Notes under the pieces: generated by a model | Seen by the model: only the letters and a program-made list of their open reading frames with translations | Told to the model about the DNA's origin: nothing | The model's database searches: none | Shown: in pieces, positions 55,094 through 61,452 of the stretch | How the letters are laid out: each line of letters starts with the position of its first letter | Numbering within the stretch: position 1 is the first letter of the stretch | Position numbers and translations under genes: made by a program | Assembly (NCBI GenBank): GCA_009785345.1 | Contig: WQWL01000006.1 | Span: 1-61,452 of the forward strand | Direction of reading: 5' to 3' | Length of the DNA: 61,452 bases | From: Oscillospiraceae bacterium | GTDB taxonomy: Bacteria; Bacillota; Clostridia; Oscillospirales; Oscillospiraceae

Positions 55094-55951
55094 TTACGCT
55101 TTCAATCCGGATGTAGAAATACCTTCAACCAGATATTTTTGAAATAAAATGAATATCACTACTGATGGTAAGAGAGATAGTCCGCTCATGGCAAACATTG
55201 CACCCCAGTCAGTATCTGCAGCGGGATCGGCAAAAAATCTTAGTGCCAGTGTAACTGGGAAATATGACTGTCTCCCCTGTATATACAGTAACGGACCGAG
55301 GAAGTCGTCCCATCTCCATATAAATGAGAATAATGCTGATGTTATGAGAGCCGGAACCGAGAGCGGTAACATTATCTTAAGATATATTTTAGCGAATGAA
55401 CAACCATCTATTCTTGCAGCTTCATCCAGTTCTTGAGGAATCCCATTCATAAAGTTTGTAATAAGAAATATGAAGAAACCGCCTCCGAAAAATGCCGGAA
55501 CAATCAGCGGAAGATAAGAGCCTACCCATCCAAGCCAGTGAAACCAAAGATATTGCGGAATCATGAGGACTTGAGCCGGTATGAGAAGAGTGCCTATCAT
55601 AATACCAAACAAGAGTTTTCTTCCCTTATACTTACCCCTTGAGAAACTGTAAGCAATGAGTGATGATGAGGCAACAACACCGATGCTTGCCAAGCCTGCA
55701 TAAAATGCTGAGTTTAGAAAGAATGTGGTGAATGTGTACCTACCACCAATGCCTTGCCAGCCTGTTCGATAATTAGTGAAATCCCATGGATCGGGCCAAA
55801 GACTTCCGGCTGTTTCAAATACAAGTCCGCTGTTTTTAAATGAACTCATTACCATCCATACCAAAGGATAAATCATGATAAGTCCAATAGCAATGACAAT
55901 TATGTGACCGAGTATTTTTCGGACTTTTTTCGTTGTTGCGAGAGCTGTCAT
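55094..55951 (-). CDS. ABC sugar transporter permease, MalG/CarB-type
   Basis: This is a 285-aa inner-membrane protein with six predicted helices. The ABC-interaction EAA loop is ELDEAARIDGCSFAKIYLKIMLPLSVPAL (~180-210) and the C-terminus is YLVEGISTSGLKA, both standard for the MalG-like half of oligosaccharide importers. Its start overlaps the stop of the partner permease as TAATG. It imports pectin oligosaccharides by context. Confidence 0.93.
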   Translation of the reverse strand: MTALATTKKVRKILGHIIVIAIGLIMIYPLVWMVMSSFKNSGLVFETAGSLWPDPWDFTNYRTGWQGIGGRYTFTTFFLNSAFYAGLASIGVVASSSLIAYSFSRGKYKGRKLLFGIMIGTLLIPAQVLMIPQYLWFHWLGWVGSYLPLIVPAFFGGGFFIFLITNFMNGIPQELDEAARIDGCSFAKIYLKIMLPLSVPALITSALFSFIWRWDDFLGPLLYIQGRQSYFPVTLALRFFADPAADTDWGAMFAMSGLSLLPSVVIFILFQKYLVEGISTSGLKA

Positions 55952-56862
55952 TATGCAACACCCCCCTCATATACCCAAAAGCGTTTAGTGAGGAATAAAA
56001 TGCCTGTAAATACAGCAAGAATAGCAACCATGAGCCAAGCAAGCGCTGCGGAGTAACCTGCATTTCCGAATCTAAATGTCTGGTCAAACATATATAGTGC
56101 AATAAAGTTTGTCGTATCAAGAGGACCACCCTGAGTTACAAGGAATGCTTGAGTGAATGCAAGGAATCCGTTTATCATTTGCATTACGAGATTAAAGAAA
56201 ATGGTGGGAGTCAGTAGTGGTAATGTAATTGAAATGAATATTTTTACTTTATTCGCGCCATCAATCCGCGCTGCTTCATAATATGTTTCAGGTATTTGTT
56301 TCAGAGAGGCAAGAAATATTAGCATGGAAGATCCAAACTGCCAAACTGCAAGCAAAATAAGAGTCCAAATTGCTGTTCTGGGGTCACCTAGCCATGGAAA
56401 GTTTGTATTAAGTCCTACAACATCAAGCAAACTGTTTACTGTGCCGGTTACAAAGAACATTCGTCTCCATAGTATTGCTACAGCAACTGAGCTTCCGAGT
56501 ATTGAAGGCAAATAGTACATGGCTCTGTAAATGCCCATCATTTTCGTAGATTTCAATAAAAGCATTGCGACTGCCAATGCAAAGACCAATCTGAGCGGTA
56601 CAGACGTAAATGCAAAATAAAAAGTTGCTCTGAGAGAACGCATTAGTCTTTCGTCGCCTAACATACGCCTAAAATTGTCAAGTCCTACAAATCTTGGATC
56701 CCTTAATAAGTTGAAATCTGTTAAAGAATAGTAAAATGAAACTATCATTGGTACAACTAAAAAAGCTAGAAATCCAATGATGAATGGTAACGCAAAAGTC
56801 ATAGCGGCTAAATTGTCATTTTGATTAAGTCGTTTCGGTTTCAAACAATCACATCCCAACAT
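55951..56862 (-). CDS. ABC sugar transporter permease, MalF/UgpA-type
   Basis: This is a 303-aa inner-membrane partner of the MalG-type permease, with six helices and EAA loop YYEAARIDGANKVKIFISITLPLLTP (~195). The N-terminus is short, as in LplB/YtcP-like uronate-oligomer systems. No strong Shine-Dalgarno lies ahead of ATG 56862; one of the next TTG codons could be the start. A perfect hairpin separates it from the binding-protein gene. No ATPase gene is in the window, so a shared MsmK-type ATPase is expected elsewhere. Confidence 0.93.
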   Translation of the reverse strand: MLGCDCLKPKRLNQNDNLAAMTFALPFIIGFLAFLVVPMIVSFYYSLTDFNLLRDPRFVGLDNFRRMLGDERLMRSLRATFYFAFTSVPLRLVFALAVAMLLLKSTKMMGIYRAMYYLPSILGSSVAVAILWRRMFFVTGTVNSLLDVVGLNTNFPWLGDPRTAIWTLILLAVWQFGSSMLIFLASLKQIPETYYEAARIDGANKVKIFISITLPLLTPTIFFNLVMQMINGFLAFTQAFLVTQGGPLDTTNFIALYMFDQTFRFGNAGYSAALAWLMVAILAVFTGILFLTKRFWVYEGGVA

Positions 56863-56928
56863 ATATACACGGTTATACTTACATCTAATTTGAGTATATC
56901 AAAAAAATCAACGATTGTATATTATGGT

Positions 56929-56973
56929 GCGGCTGTATCAAAATGCCGTTTTTAACTGTTTTGATACAGCCGC
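56929..56973 (-). terminator. Attenuator hairpin between binding-protein and permease genes
   Basis: GCGGCTGTATCAAAA and TTTTGATACAGCCGC form a perfect 15-bp stem with a 15-base loop. Placed after the binding-protein gene, it would let more binding protein than permease be made. The arm resembles part of the 45611 hairpin. Confidence 0.75.
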
Positions 56974-57045
56974 TCATGCATTAATAATTACTTAGCAATA
57001 ACAGCGAAATCCGCTGTGCAATGCTACATAGTGGTCTGTCTTTGC

Positions 57046-58437
57046 CTATCCAATGATGCTGTTACCAAAGTTGAAGAAACTTTCTGCTGCATCTTCAGGT
57101 GACATTTGACCCATTGCTACAAGTTCGGTAAGTCTGACGAGTTCTTCAATGACTTCTGCAGAACCTTCAGGTCTTGGCGGATTAACAGGTGTGGAGTTAC
57201 CTGGCTGTTGCATCCAACCTACAAACTCTGATTGGAGTTGTGCCATTTCTGAAAGTTGTGGATATACTGCTTGTGCAATTGCGGTGTTCGGAATAACGCC
57301 ACGCTCTGCAAGCATAATTTCATGTGCTGGTTGAGAATTCATCCAGAAGTTGATTAAAGCTGCTGCAACATCGGGGTTATCACTTTGAGTTGTTATTGAG
57401 AGGAACATAGATGCACGACCAAAGTTAGATGTCGCTGGGTTTGTCGAAGGATATGTGGTCATTGCAAGTACTACGCCTTCAGGAGCTGCTTCTTGGAGAC
57501 CTACAACCATGTTTGACCATACAGGTGAGTTCCACGCGCGCAAATTCGCATCTGCTACGATATCTGTTGGATATACGAGAGGGTCTTGATCCATACCTTC
57601 ACGACCTGCCATGTCTTCTGCACGGATGTGCCAGCCTTCATCGATGCCCATACGGATTACTTCAAAGAATTCTACATAGTTTTCAGGGCTACCACCCATG
57701 CCTTGAGGTGTGAGCATTACAACACCTTGTGCTCTGAGGTGGATTTCCATTTGGTTTGCAGGATCGTTAAACGCCCAGTTGGTGCGTACGCCACTTTCTG
57801 CATATATTTCGCGGCTAAGATCGATAAATTGGTCAAGAGTCATATTTCTTGGAGCTGCAAGACCAAGATCATCTAATAATGTTTGGTTGTAAACCATTGC
57901 AGTTACATTCATTCCAATTGGAATCGCGAAGAGTCCGCCGTCAACACGACCGGCTTCGATTACGCCATCAGGAATGTTTGTTGTGTCGATAGTGCCATCT
58001 GCATAAAATGGTGTGAGGTCTACAAGTAGGTTATTTTCTGTGAACTCAAGCAAACGACTCCAGTCGTTTTGCATAACATCAGGAAGATCTCCTGCAGGAG
58101 CAAGTGTGAGAAGCATTGGCCAATAATCGCCCCAACCTGCTTGAAGCTCTTCTACGAAAATATGAGGATGCTCAGCCATGAAGAGTTCTAATACTTCTGT
58201 TGTTTGTTCATTTCTTGTCGGGTTGCCCCACCAGCCAAAAACGATATCTACAGCGTCCAATTCAACGTCTGGTTCTAGATCTGGCTCTGGTTCAGGGGTT
58301 GGTTCAGGGGTCGGTTCCGGGGTCGTCTCTACGGTTGGCTCTGGGGTTGCTTCAGGAGCTTCAGGTTCTGAGTCACAGGCTACTAATAAAGCGCCAAGCA
58401 GAAGGACTGATAGTACGACTAGTAATATTTTTTTCAT
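57046..58437 (-). CDS. ABC transporter sugar-binding lipoprotein (family 1 SBP)
   Basis: This is a 463-aa protein starting MKKILLVVLSVLL at 58437 with AAGGAG upstream; the frame extends 24 codons upstream without reason to use them. The lipobox LLVAC gives a lipid-anchored Cys, followed by a ~40-residue Pro/Glu/Thr repeat linker (TPEPTPEPTPEPEP) and then a type 1 extracellular solute-binding fold (VFGWWGNPTRNEQTTEVLELF, DLPDVMQNDWSRLLEF, PIGMNVTAMVYNQTLLDDLG, ALINFWMNSQPAHEIM). It captures pectin-derived oligosaccharides for the two permeases downstream. It is the first gene after the GntR regulator. Confidence 0.92.
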   Translation of the reverse strand: MKKILLVVLSVLLLGALLVACDSEPEAPEATPEPTVETTPEPTPEPTPEPEPDLEPDVELDAVDIVFGWWGNPTRNEQTTEVLELFMAEHPHIFVEELQAGWGDYWPMLLTLAPAGDLPDVMQNDWSRLLEFTENNLLVDLTPFYADGTIDTTNIPDGVIEAGRVDGGLFAIPIGMNVTAMVYNQTLLDDLGLAAPRNMTLDQFIDLSREIYAESGVRTNWAFNDPANQMEIHLRAQGVVMLTPQGMGGSPENYVEFFEVIRMGIDEGWHIRAEDMAGREGMDQDPLVYPTDIVADANLRAWNSPVWSNMVVGLQEAAPEGVVLAMTTYPSTNPATSNFGRASMFLSITTQSDNPDVAAALINFWMNSQPAHEIMLAERGVIPNTAIAQAVYPQLSEMAQLQSEFVGWMQQPGNSTPVNPPRPEGSAEVIEELVRLTELVAMGQMSPEDAAESFFNFGNSIIG

Positions 58438-58456
58438 TTGATAATTCTCCTTAAAA

Positions 58457-58486
58457 ATTTTATATGGTTTGTGTTCTAGCATGCAA
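58457..58486 (-). promoter_or_regulatory. Possible promoter of the transporter operon
   Basis: On the minus strand there is TTGCAT (58481-58486), an 18-base spacer and TAAAAT (58457-58462). The text AACTTGCATGC around the -35 resembles a half-site of the GntR operators at 21517 and 59299. Confidence 0.35.
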
Positions 58487-58593
58487 GTTTGCAGATGTTT
58501 TTGTTTCAATTACCCCCTTTCAAATCATCATGATGCCTTAGTTAGCTGATAATTATTACTATTCAGCTCGATAGGTATCTGTTCTCTTACTCA

Positions 58594-59274
58594 TTATACA
58601 AAGTAATCCTTATATTTACCTTCAATTACAGGAGTCAGTTTTTGTAAATTGCCGTGCAGATGGTCAAAAACAGCCTTTCTCAGCAATACTTTGTCCTCTT
58701 GCTTAAGAGCCGACAAAATTACTTCATGCTCGTTGTATAGCTCAGGATAGCGCTCCGTGGTTGCAGTATCGAGTATTCTAAAGCGCGTATAGTAAACCTG
58801 ACAATCTTGTATAATATCCATCATCTTCTCACGCTTATTTGCTTCAAATAAGATGTAGTGAAAGGTACTGTCAATTTCGTAAAATGCGGACGGATTAATA
58901 CTGTCTGAGTTAATTAATTCATATTGTTTACTCATATTTTCCTCAAGCAACTTCACTACCGCTTGAGTTTGCCCATTGTCTATAATGTTATTAATCATTT
59001 CCATTTCAAGTATTGCGCGCATATAAATTACGTCTCGTATGTATTTCATGTCCAGAAGAGTGACGAAGCTTCCTATTTGAGGTACTATTTCAATGTATTT
59101 TTCACCTTTTAACCTCAAAAACGCAGTCTTAACAGGAGTTCGGGAAACATTATATTCGTTAGCTATTTCATTCTCACTTATCATTTGTCCGGGCTTTAGT
59201 TTTAGTGTGAGGATGTCTGTTTTCAGTTTATTGTACAGGTCTTCACCATTAATATGATTGGAGTAGTTGTTCAC
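58594..59274 (-). CDS. GntR-family regulator (FadR/FCD subfamily)
   Basis: This is a 226-aa protein. The N-terminal winged helix (~10-75) carries ISENEIANEYNVSRTPVKTAFLRLKGEKYIEI, and the C-terminal all-helical FCD ligand domain (~80-215) has Asp/His residues placed to bind a metal and an organic acid, as in uronate regulators such as UxuR/ExuR. Its own promoter (59337-59365) is followed by a 30-bp palindrome that recurs at the PL11 promoter, so it likely autoregulates and controls the lyase cluster. A pectin-derived uronate or KDG is the expected inducer (inference). Confidence 0.9.
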   Translation of the reverse strand: MNNYSNHINGEDLYNKLKTDILTLKLKPGQMISENEIANEYNVSRTPVKTAFLRLKGEKYIEIVPQIGSFVTLLDMKYIRDVIYMRAILEMEMINNIIDNGQTQAVVKLLEENMSKQYELINSDSINPSAFYEIDSTFHYILFEANKREKMMDIIQDCQVYYTRFRILDTATTERYPELYNEHEVILSALKQEDKVLLRKAVFDHLHGNLQKLTPVIEGKYKDYFV

Positions 59275-59298
59275 AAGTTAAAGCTCTCTTTCATCTCT

Positions 59299-59328
59299 GA
59301 ATACTTGAATCCATGTATGCAAGTATTC
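59299..59328. promoter_or_regulatory. GntR-type operator in front of the regulator gene
   Basis: GAATACTTG and CAAGTATTC are perfect 9-bp arms around a 12-base centre. It is near-identical, on the opposite strand, to 21517-21546 and lies just downstream of the -10. Confidence 0.75.
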
Positions 59329-59336
59329 TTGCTTTA

Positions 59337-59365
59337 AATATACACCAAGTCTAAATTCATGTCAA
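59337..59365 (-). promoter_or_regulatory. SigmaA promoter of the GntR gene
   Basis: On the minus strand there is TTGACA (59360-59365), 17 bases and TATATT (59337-59342). The -35, spacer and operator align with the PL11 promoter at 21480-21546. Confidence 0.8.
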
Positions 59366-59395
59366 CAACTTTTGAAGCGTTGTTCGCCAATAATT

Positions 59396-59432
59396 AAAAT
59401 CCCTGTTTGCCTTAGGCAGTGACGGGGATTTT
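59396..59432 (-). terminator. Terminator of the GH20-like gene
   Basis: AAAATCCC-t-GT pairs with AC-g-GGGATTTT, with an inner GCCT..AGGC stem. On the minus strand it ends in TTTTAATTATT, a rho-independent layout placed 30 bases after the GH20-like stop. Confidence 0.7.
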
Positions 59433-59461
59433 CGAGTAATTATAATTTCAAATTGTTACAA

Positions 59462-61279
59462 TTATGCTAAATCATGAAGATATCCGTTTGCGCTGAAAAT
59501 TTTGAAGTATAGTATTGCTTCGGGGTATTCACCCTCTTTTACGGTATCATAAGGTAAAAGCGGAAACTCGAATTCTTCTAGTTTGTCTAGTTTACCGGCA
59601 GTATACATCTCAATGCGCTGGAGGGTTGCTTCACAGCGGGCCATAACGCCACCCAAGCGTGCATTGACAATTTCTAGTCCAAATGGTTTAGAAGTGCGGC
59701 TCCAAAGAGCAACAAAAGATTCGGTGAATACTTTTGCGAGTTCTGAACATTTTTTCAGGTCATTAATAACAGCAGTAAACGAATTAGTTTTGTACGCATT
59801 GCGTAGTTTTATGCTTAAGCCGGATTTTACGGCAAGTAAGTCAGCAAGTCCTTTGTACATATTGAAGTAATCTTTCATTTCATCATTTTTAGCCCGATTT
59901 ACAAGAACACTAATTTCATCTGCCAATCTCGTAAAGTGTTCGGGAATGTCTGGGTTGTCATAATGTAAGTCAAACATTGATGGAATATCAGTGTACAATA
60001 AAATTTTTGTGGAGTTATAGGCTTTGATGTTCGGCATATCCAAACCGGGTAGCAAGTCCAACTTTTCAATTGTCATAAAGTCATCAAGAGATGATCCTGT
60101 TAATAATTTTAGAAGTCGGTCGATGCCGACATCGCTTCCTGAGCTGTAACGTAGTTCGCCGTAGAGGGCAATTCCGGGAAGAACGGACATGAGTGGTGCT
60201 TCAGCTCCGTCATCGCCCCAGAGGGTATTGATAACGGTGTTAATACCTTGACTTACTGATGCCTCAAAACCGCATCGAGTAGTGGAATAGCTCTTTGAAT
60301 TTGCTGCAACAAATCCGCCCCACTTCCATGTTCCGCCTGCCCATGCAAGTGGTGCACCTGCGCGGCGTTGTATCTGCTGTTCATAATGTTCTTGAGTGTG
60401 ATTATAATAATCCCAATATACATATGTTATATCTTGAGGAAGAGCGGCGATTTGTTCCGGTGTTATTTCTATGCCTGAATTTGCAGCCATTAGCATATCG
60501 TCCCACATCATGGGCTTCCAGCCGTGTTTTTTCGTTAACTCAAGCACTCTGGGTAGATGTTCCATCATAATATCATAAGGTTTCTTAAATCCGTGTTTGT
60601 CTAGATATTCGCCTCGCCCAATTGTCCATGCTTCGTCCATGCCGATATGGATATTGCGTGTTTTAAATGCACTTGCCAGGCTTTTTAACATAGCATCAAT
60701 AAACTCATATGTCTTATCTTCGCCAACAAATAGAACTTCTTTGGTATCTTTCATATCTTCGCTATGGCTCCAACGTAGAGTTTTGCGTAAATGTGCGAGG
60801 GTTTGGATACAGGGCATAAGCTCAACGCCTAGGCTGTCAGCAAATTCGTCCAGTTCTTTCAATTCAGCAACGGAGTATCGCCCACGCATATAGCCAAAGT
60901 ATGGATACTCGGGTATTTCATAGGTATCTTCCATATGGAGCATGCAAGCATTGTAGCCGATTAGAGCTAATCGAGAGATAAAGCGCTTCATTTCAGGTAT
61001 TGTATAAACGGCATTGCGTGAAACATCCACGAAAGCGATGAGCTTCTTTACTCTTGCAGTCTCCGATACTACTCCTTCGCCGCCGGAGGCGAGTATACCA
61101 AAACCTCGGAAGAAATCGCTTTTTTCTTTGTAGTAAACGGTTTTATTTTCAAAATCAACGCGCAAGCTAACATCTTCATTACTGTCCAAAGCTACAGCTT
61201 GATAATTGTCCGATATATCGAAATCAACTACATTTGTACTTACCAAATTGCTCCACCCTTTTGCAATTTCTGTGTTCAT
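59462..61279 (-). CDS. Family GH20-like glycoside hydrolase (beta-N-acetylhexosaminidase type)
   Basis: This is a 605-aa protein starting MNTEIAKGWSNL at 61279 with GAGGAG upstream. An N-terminal zincin-like GH20b region (~1-90) precedes a TIM barrel starting FVDVSRNAVYTIPEMKRFISRLALIGYN. The catalytic Asp-Glu pair is in HIGMDEAWTIGRG (~215). Further barrel motifs are WKPMMWDDML, YVYWDYYNHT and TLWGDDGAEAP, then a helical C-terminal domain. There is no signal peptide, so it is cytoplasmic. The substrate could be an N-acetylhexosamine-containing oligomer, which is an odd companion to pectin genes. It has its own terminator and is probably a separate unit. Confidence 0.85.
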   Translation of the reverse strand: MNTEIAKGWSNLVSTNVVDFDISDNYQAVALDSNEDVSLRVDFENKTVYYKEKSDFFRGFGILASGGEGVVSETARVKKLIAFVDVSRNAVYTIPEMKRFISRLALIGYNACMLHMEDTYEIPEYPYFGYMRGRYSVAELKELDEFADSLGVELMPCIQTLAHLRKTLRWSHSEDMKDTKEVLFVGEDKTYEFIDAMLKSLASAFKTRNIHIGMDEAWTIGRGEYLDKHGFKKPYDIMMEHLPRVLELTKKHGWKPMMWDDMLMAANSGIEITPEQIAALPQDITYVYWDYYNHTQEHYEQQIQRRAGAPLAWAGGTWKWGGFVAANSKSYSTTRCGFEASVSQGINTVINTLWGDDGAEAPLMSVLPGIALYGELRYSSGSDVGIDRLLKLLTGSSLDDFMTIEKLDLLPGLDMPNIKAYNSTKILLYTDIPSMFDLHYDNPDIPEHFTRLADEISVLVNRAKNDEMKDYFNMYKGLADLLAVKSGLSIKLRNAYKTNSFTAVINDLKKCSELAKVFTESFVALWSRTSKPFGLEIVNARLGGVMARCEATLQRIEMYTAGKLDKLEEFEFPLLPYDTVKEGEYPEAILYFKIFSANGYLHDLA

Positions 61280-61328
61280 GTGAAATCTCCTCTTAATCAA
61301 TATACATTTATCTATTACCTAATATGTT

Positions 61329-61452
61329 AAGGAACTGTCTGGAAATAACTTGCACATTTTCCCTTGTCTTTTTGCCGCCATGCGGCACATAAAAACCTTG
61401 AAAGGCATTAGCATTACTGCGGTTTTTCTGCACCACATGACAACAAAAATCC
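61329..61452. repeat. Long inverted-repeat element, cut by the window end
   Basis: The left part aligns with the minus strand of 17013-17096. Inside, TTTTTGCCGCCATGCGG..AAAACC pairs with GGTTTT..CCACATGACAACAAAAA around CCTTGAAAGG. The outer right arm would lie past base 61452. Confidence 0.6.

Noticed and set aside
1-61452. CRISPR arrays, tRNA or rRNA genes
   Set aside because: No regularly spaced direct repeats, no cloverleaf with a TTCGAATC-type arm and no rRNA-like stretch were found by eye; short tRNAs could still be missed.

Overview
The window looks like a chromosomal segment of an anaerobic, low-to-mid-GC Firmicutes (Clostridia) bacterium. The evidence is a hrcA-grpE-dnaK-dnaJ heat-shock operon behind a perfect CIRCE operator, Gram-positive-style GGAGG ribosome sites, frequent TTG starts, and a large secreted pectin-degrading system. 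Several families of short inverted-repeat elements are scattered between genes.

Region 1 (1-9120) is the end of a nonribosomal peptide cluster on the + strand. It holds a 5'-cut synthetase with A(Ser code)-PCP-thioesterase, a membrane-anchored beta-lactamase-fold serine peptidase with three C-terminal transmembrane helices, and a second synthetase C-A(Asn code)-PCP-E. That combination is the signature of the N-acyl-D-Asn prodrug strategy (colibactin ClbN/ClbP, zwittermicin, xenocoumacin). The cluster is followed by what looks like a decayed galE 3' end and a DUF805 gene.

Region 2 (9768-14795) is the heat-shock operon, read on the minus strand, with two small palindromic repeats inserted in its intergenic gaps.

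Region 3 (14863-21430) is a minus-strand uronate operon, kdgK-uxaB-uxaA-kdgA-uxaC, taking galacturonate/glucuronate to 2-keto-3-deoxygluconate and then to pyruvate and glyceraldehyde-3-phosphate.

Region 4 (21480-45669) starts from a divergent promoter and carries five giant secreted proteins (about 1280-1675 aa). Four are clear family PL11 rhamnogalacturonan lyases and one is a divergent propeller relative. All five end in the same ~145-aa Asn/Gly-rich module. A TolB-like membrane protein sits among them. The ~740-base leader of the first gene contains a structured RNA resembling a HEARO/omega RNA.

Region 5 (45670-49842) has a BACON-repeat metzincin-like peptidase whose 5' end appears replaced by a hairpin repeat, and a lipoprotein.

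Region 6 (49884-61279, minus strand) completes pectin use: a GntR regulator, an ABC sugar importer (binding protein and two permeases, no ATPase in view), GH105 unsaturated rhamnogalacturonyl hydrolase, a GH4 glycosidase, a TIM-barrel isomerase/epimerase, KduI, KduD and a GH20-like enzyme.

The logic is as follows. PL11 enzymes cut rhamnogalacturonan-I outside the cell, and the ABC system imports the oligosaccharides. GH105 and GH4 hydrolyse them inside, KduI/KduD and UxaC/B/A converge on KDG, and KdgK/KdgA finish. Two regulatory signals tie the regions together. One is a near-identical promoter plus 30-bp palindrome in front of the GntR gene and of the PL11 cluster. The other is a repeated RNA hairpin whose 5' arm and loop can pair with the downstream ribosome-binding site. 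It occurs in front of uxaA, in front of the GH4 gene and in the PL11 leader, and looks like an undescribed translational switch.
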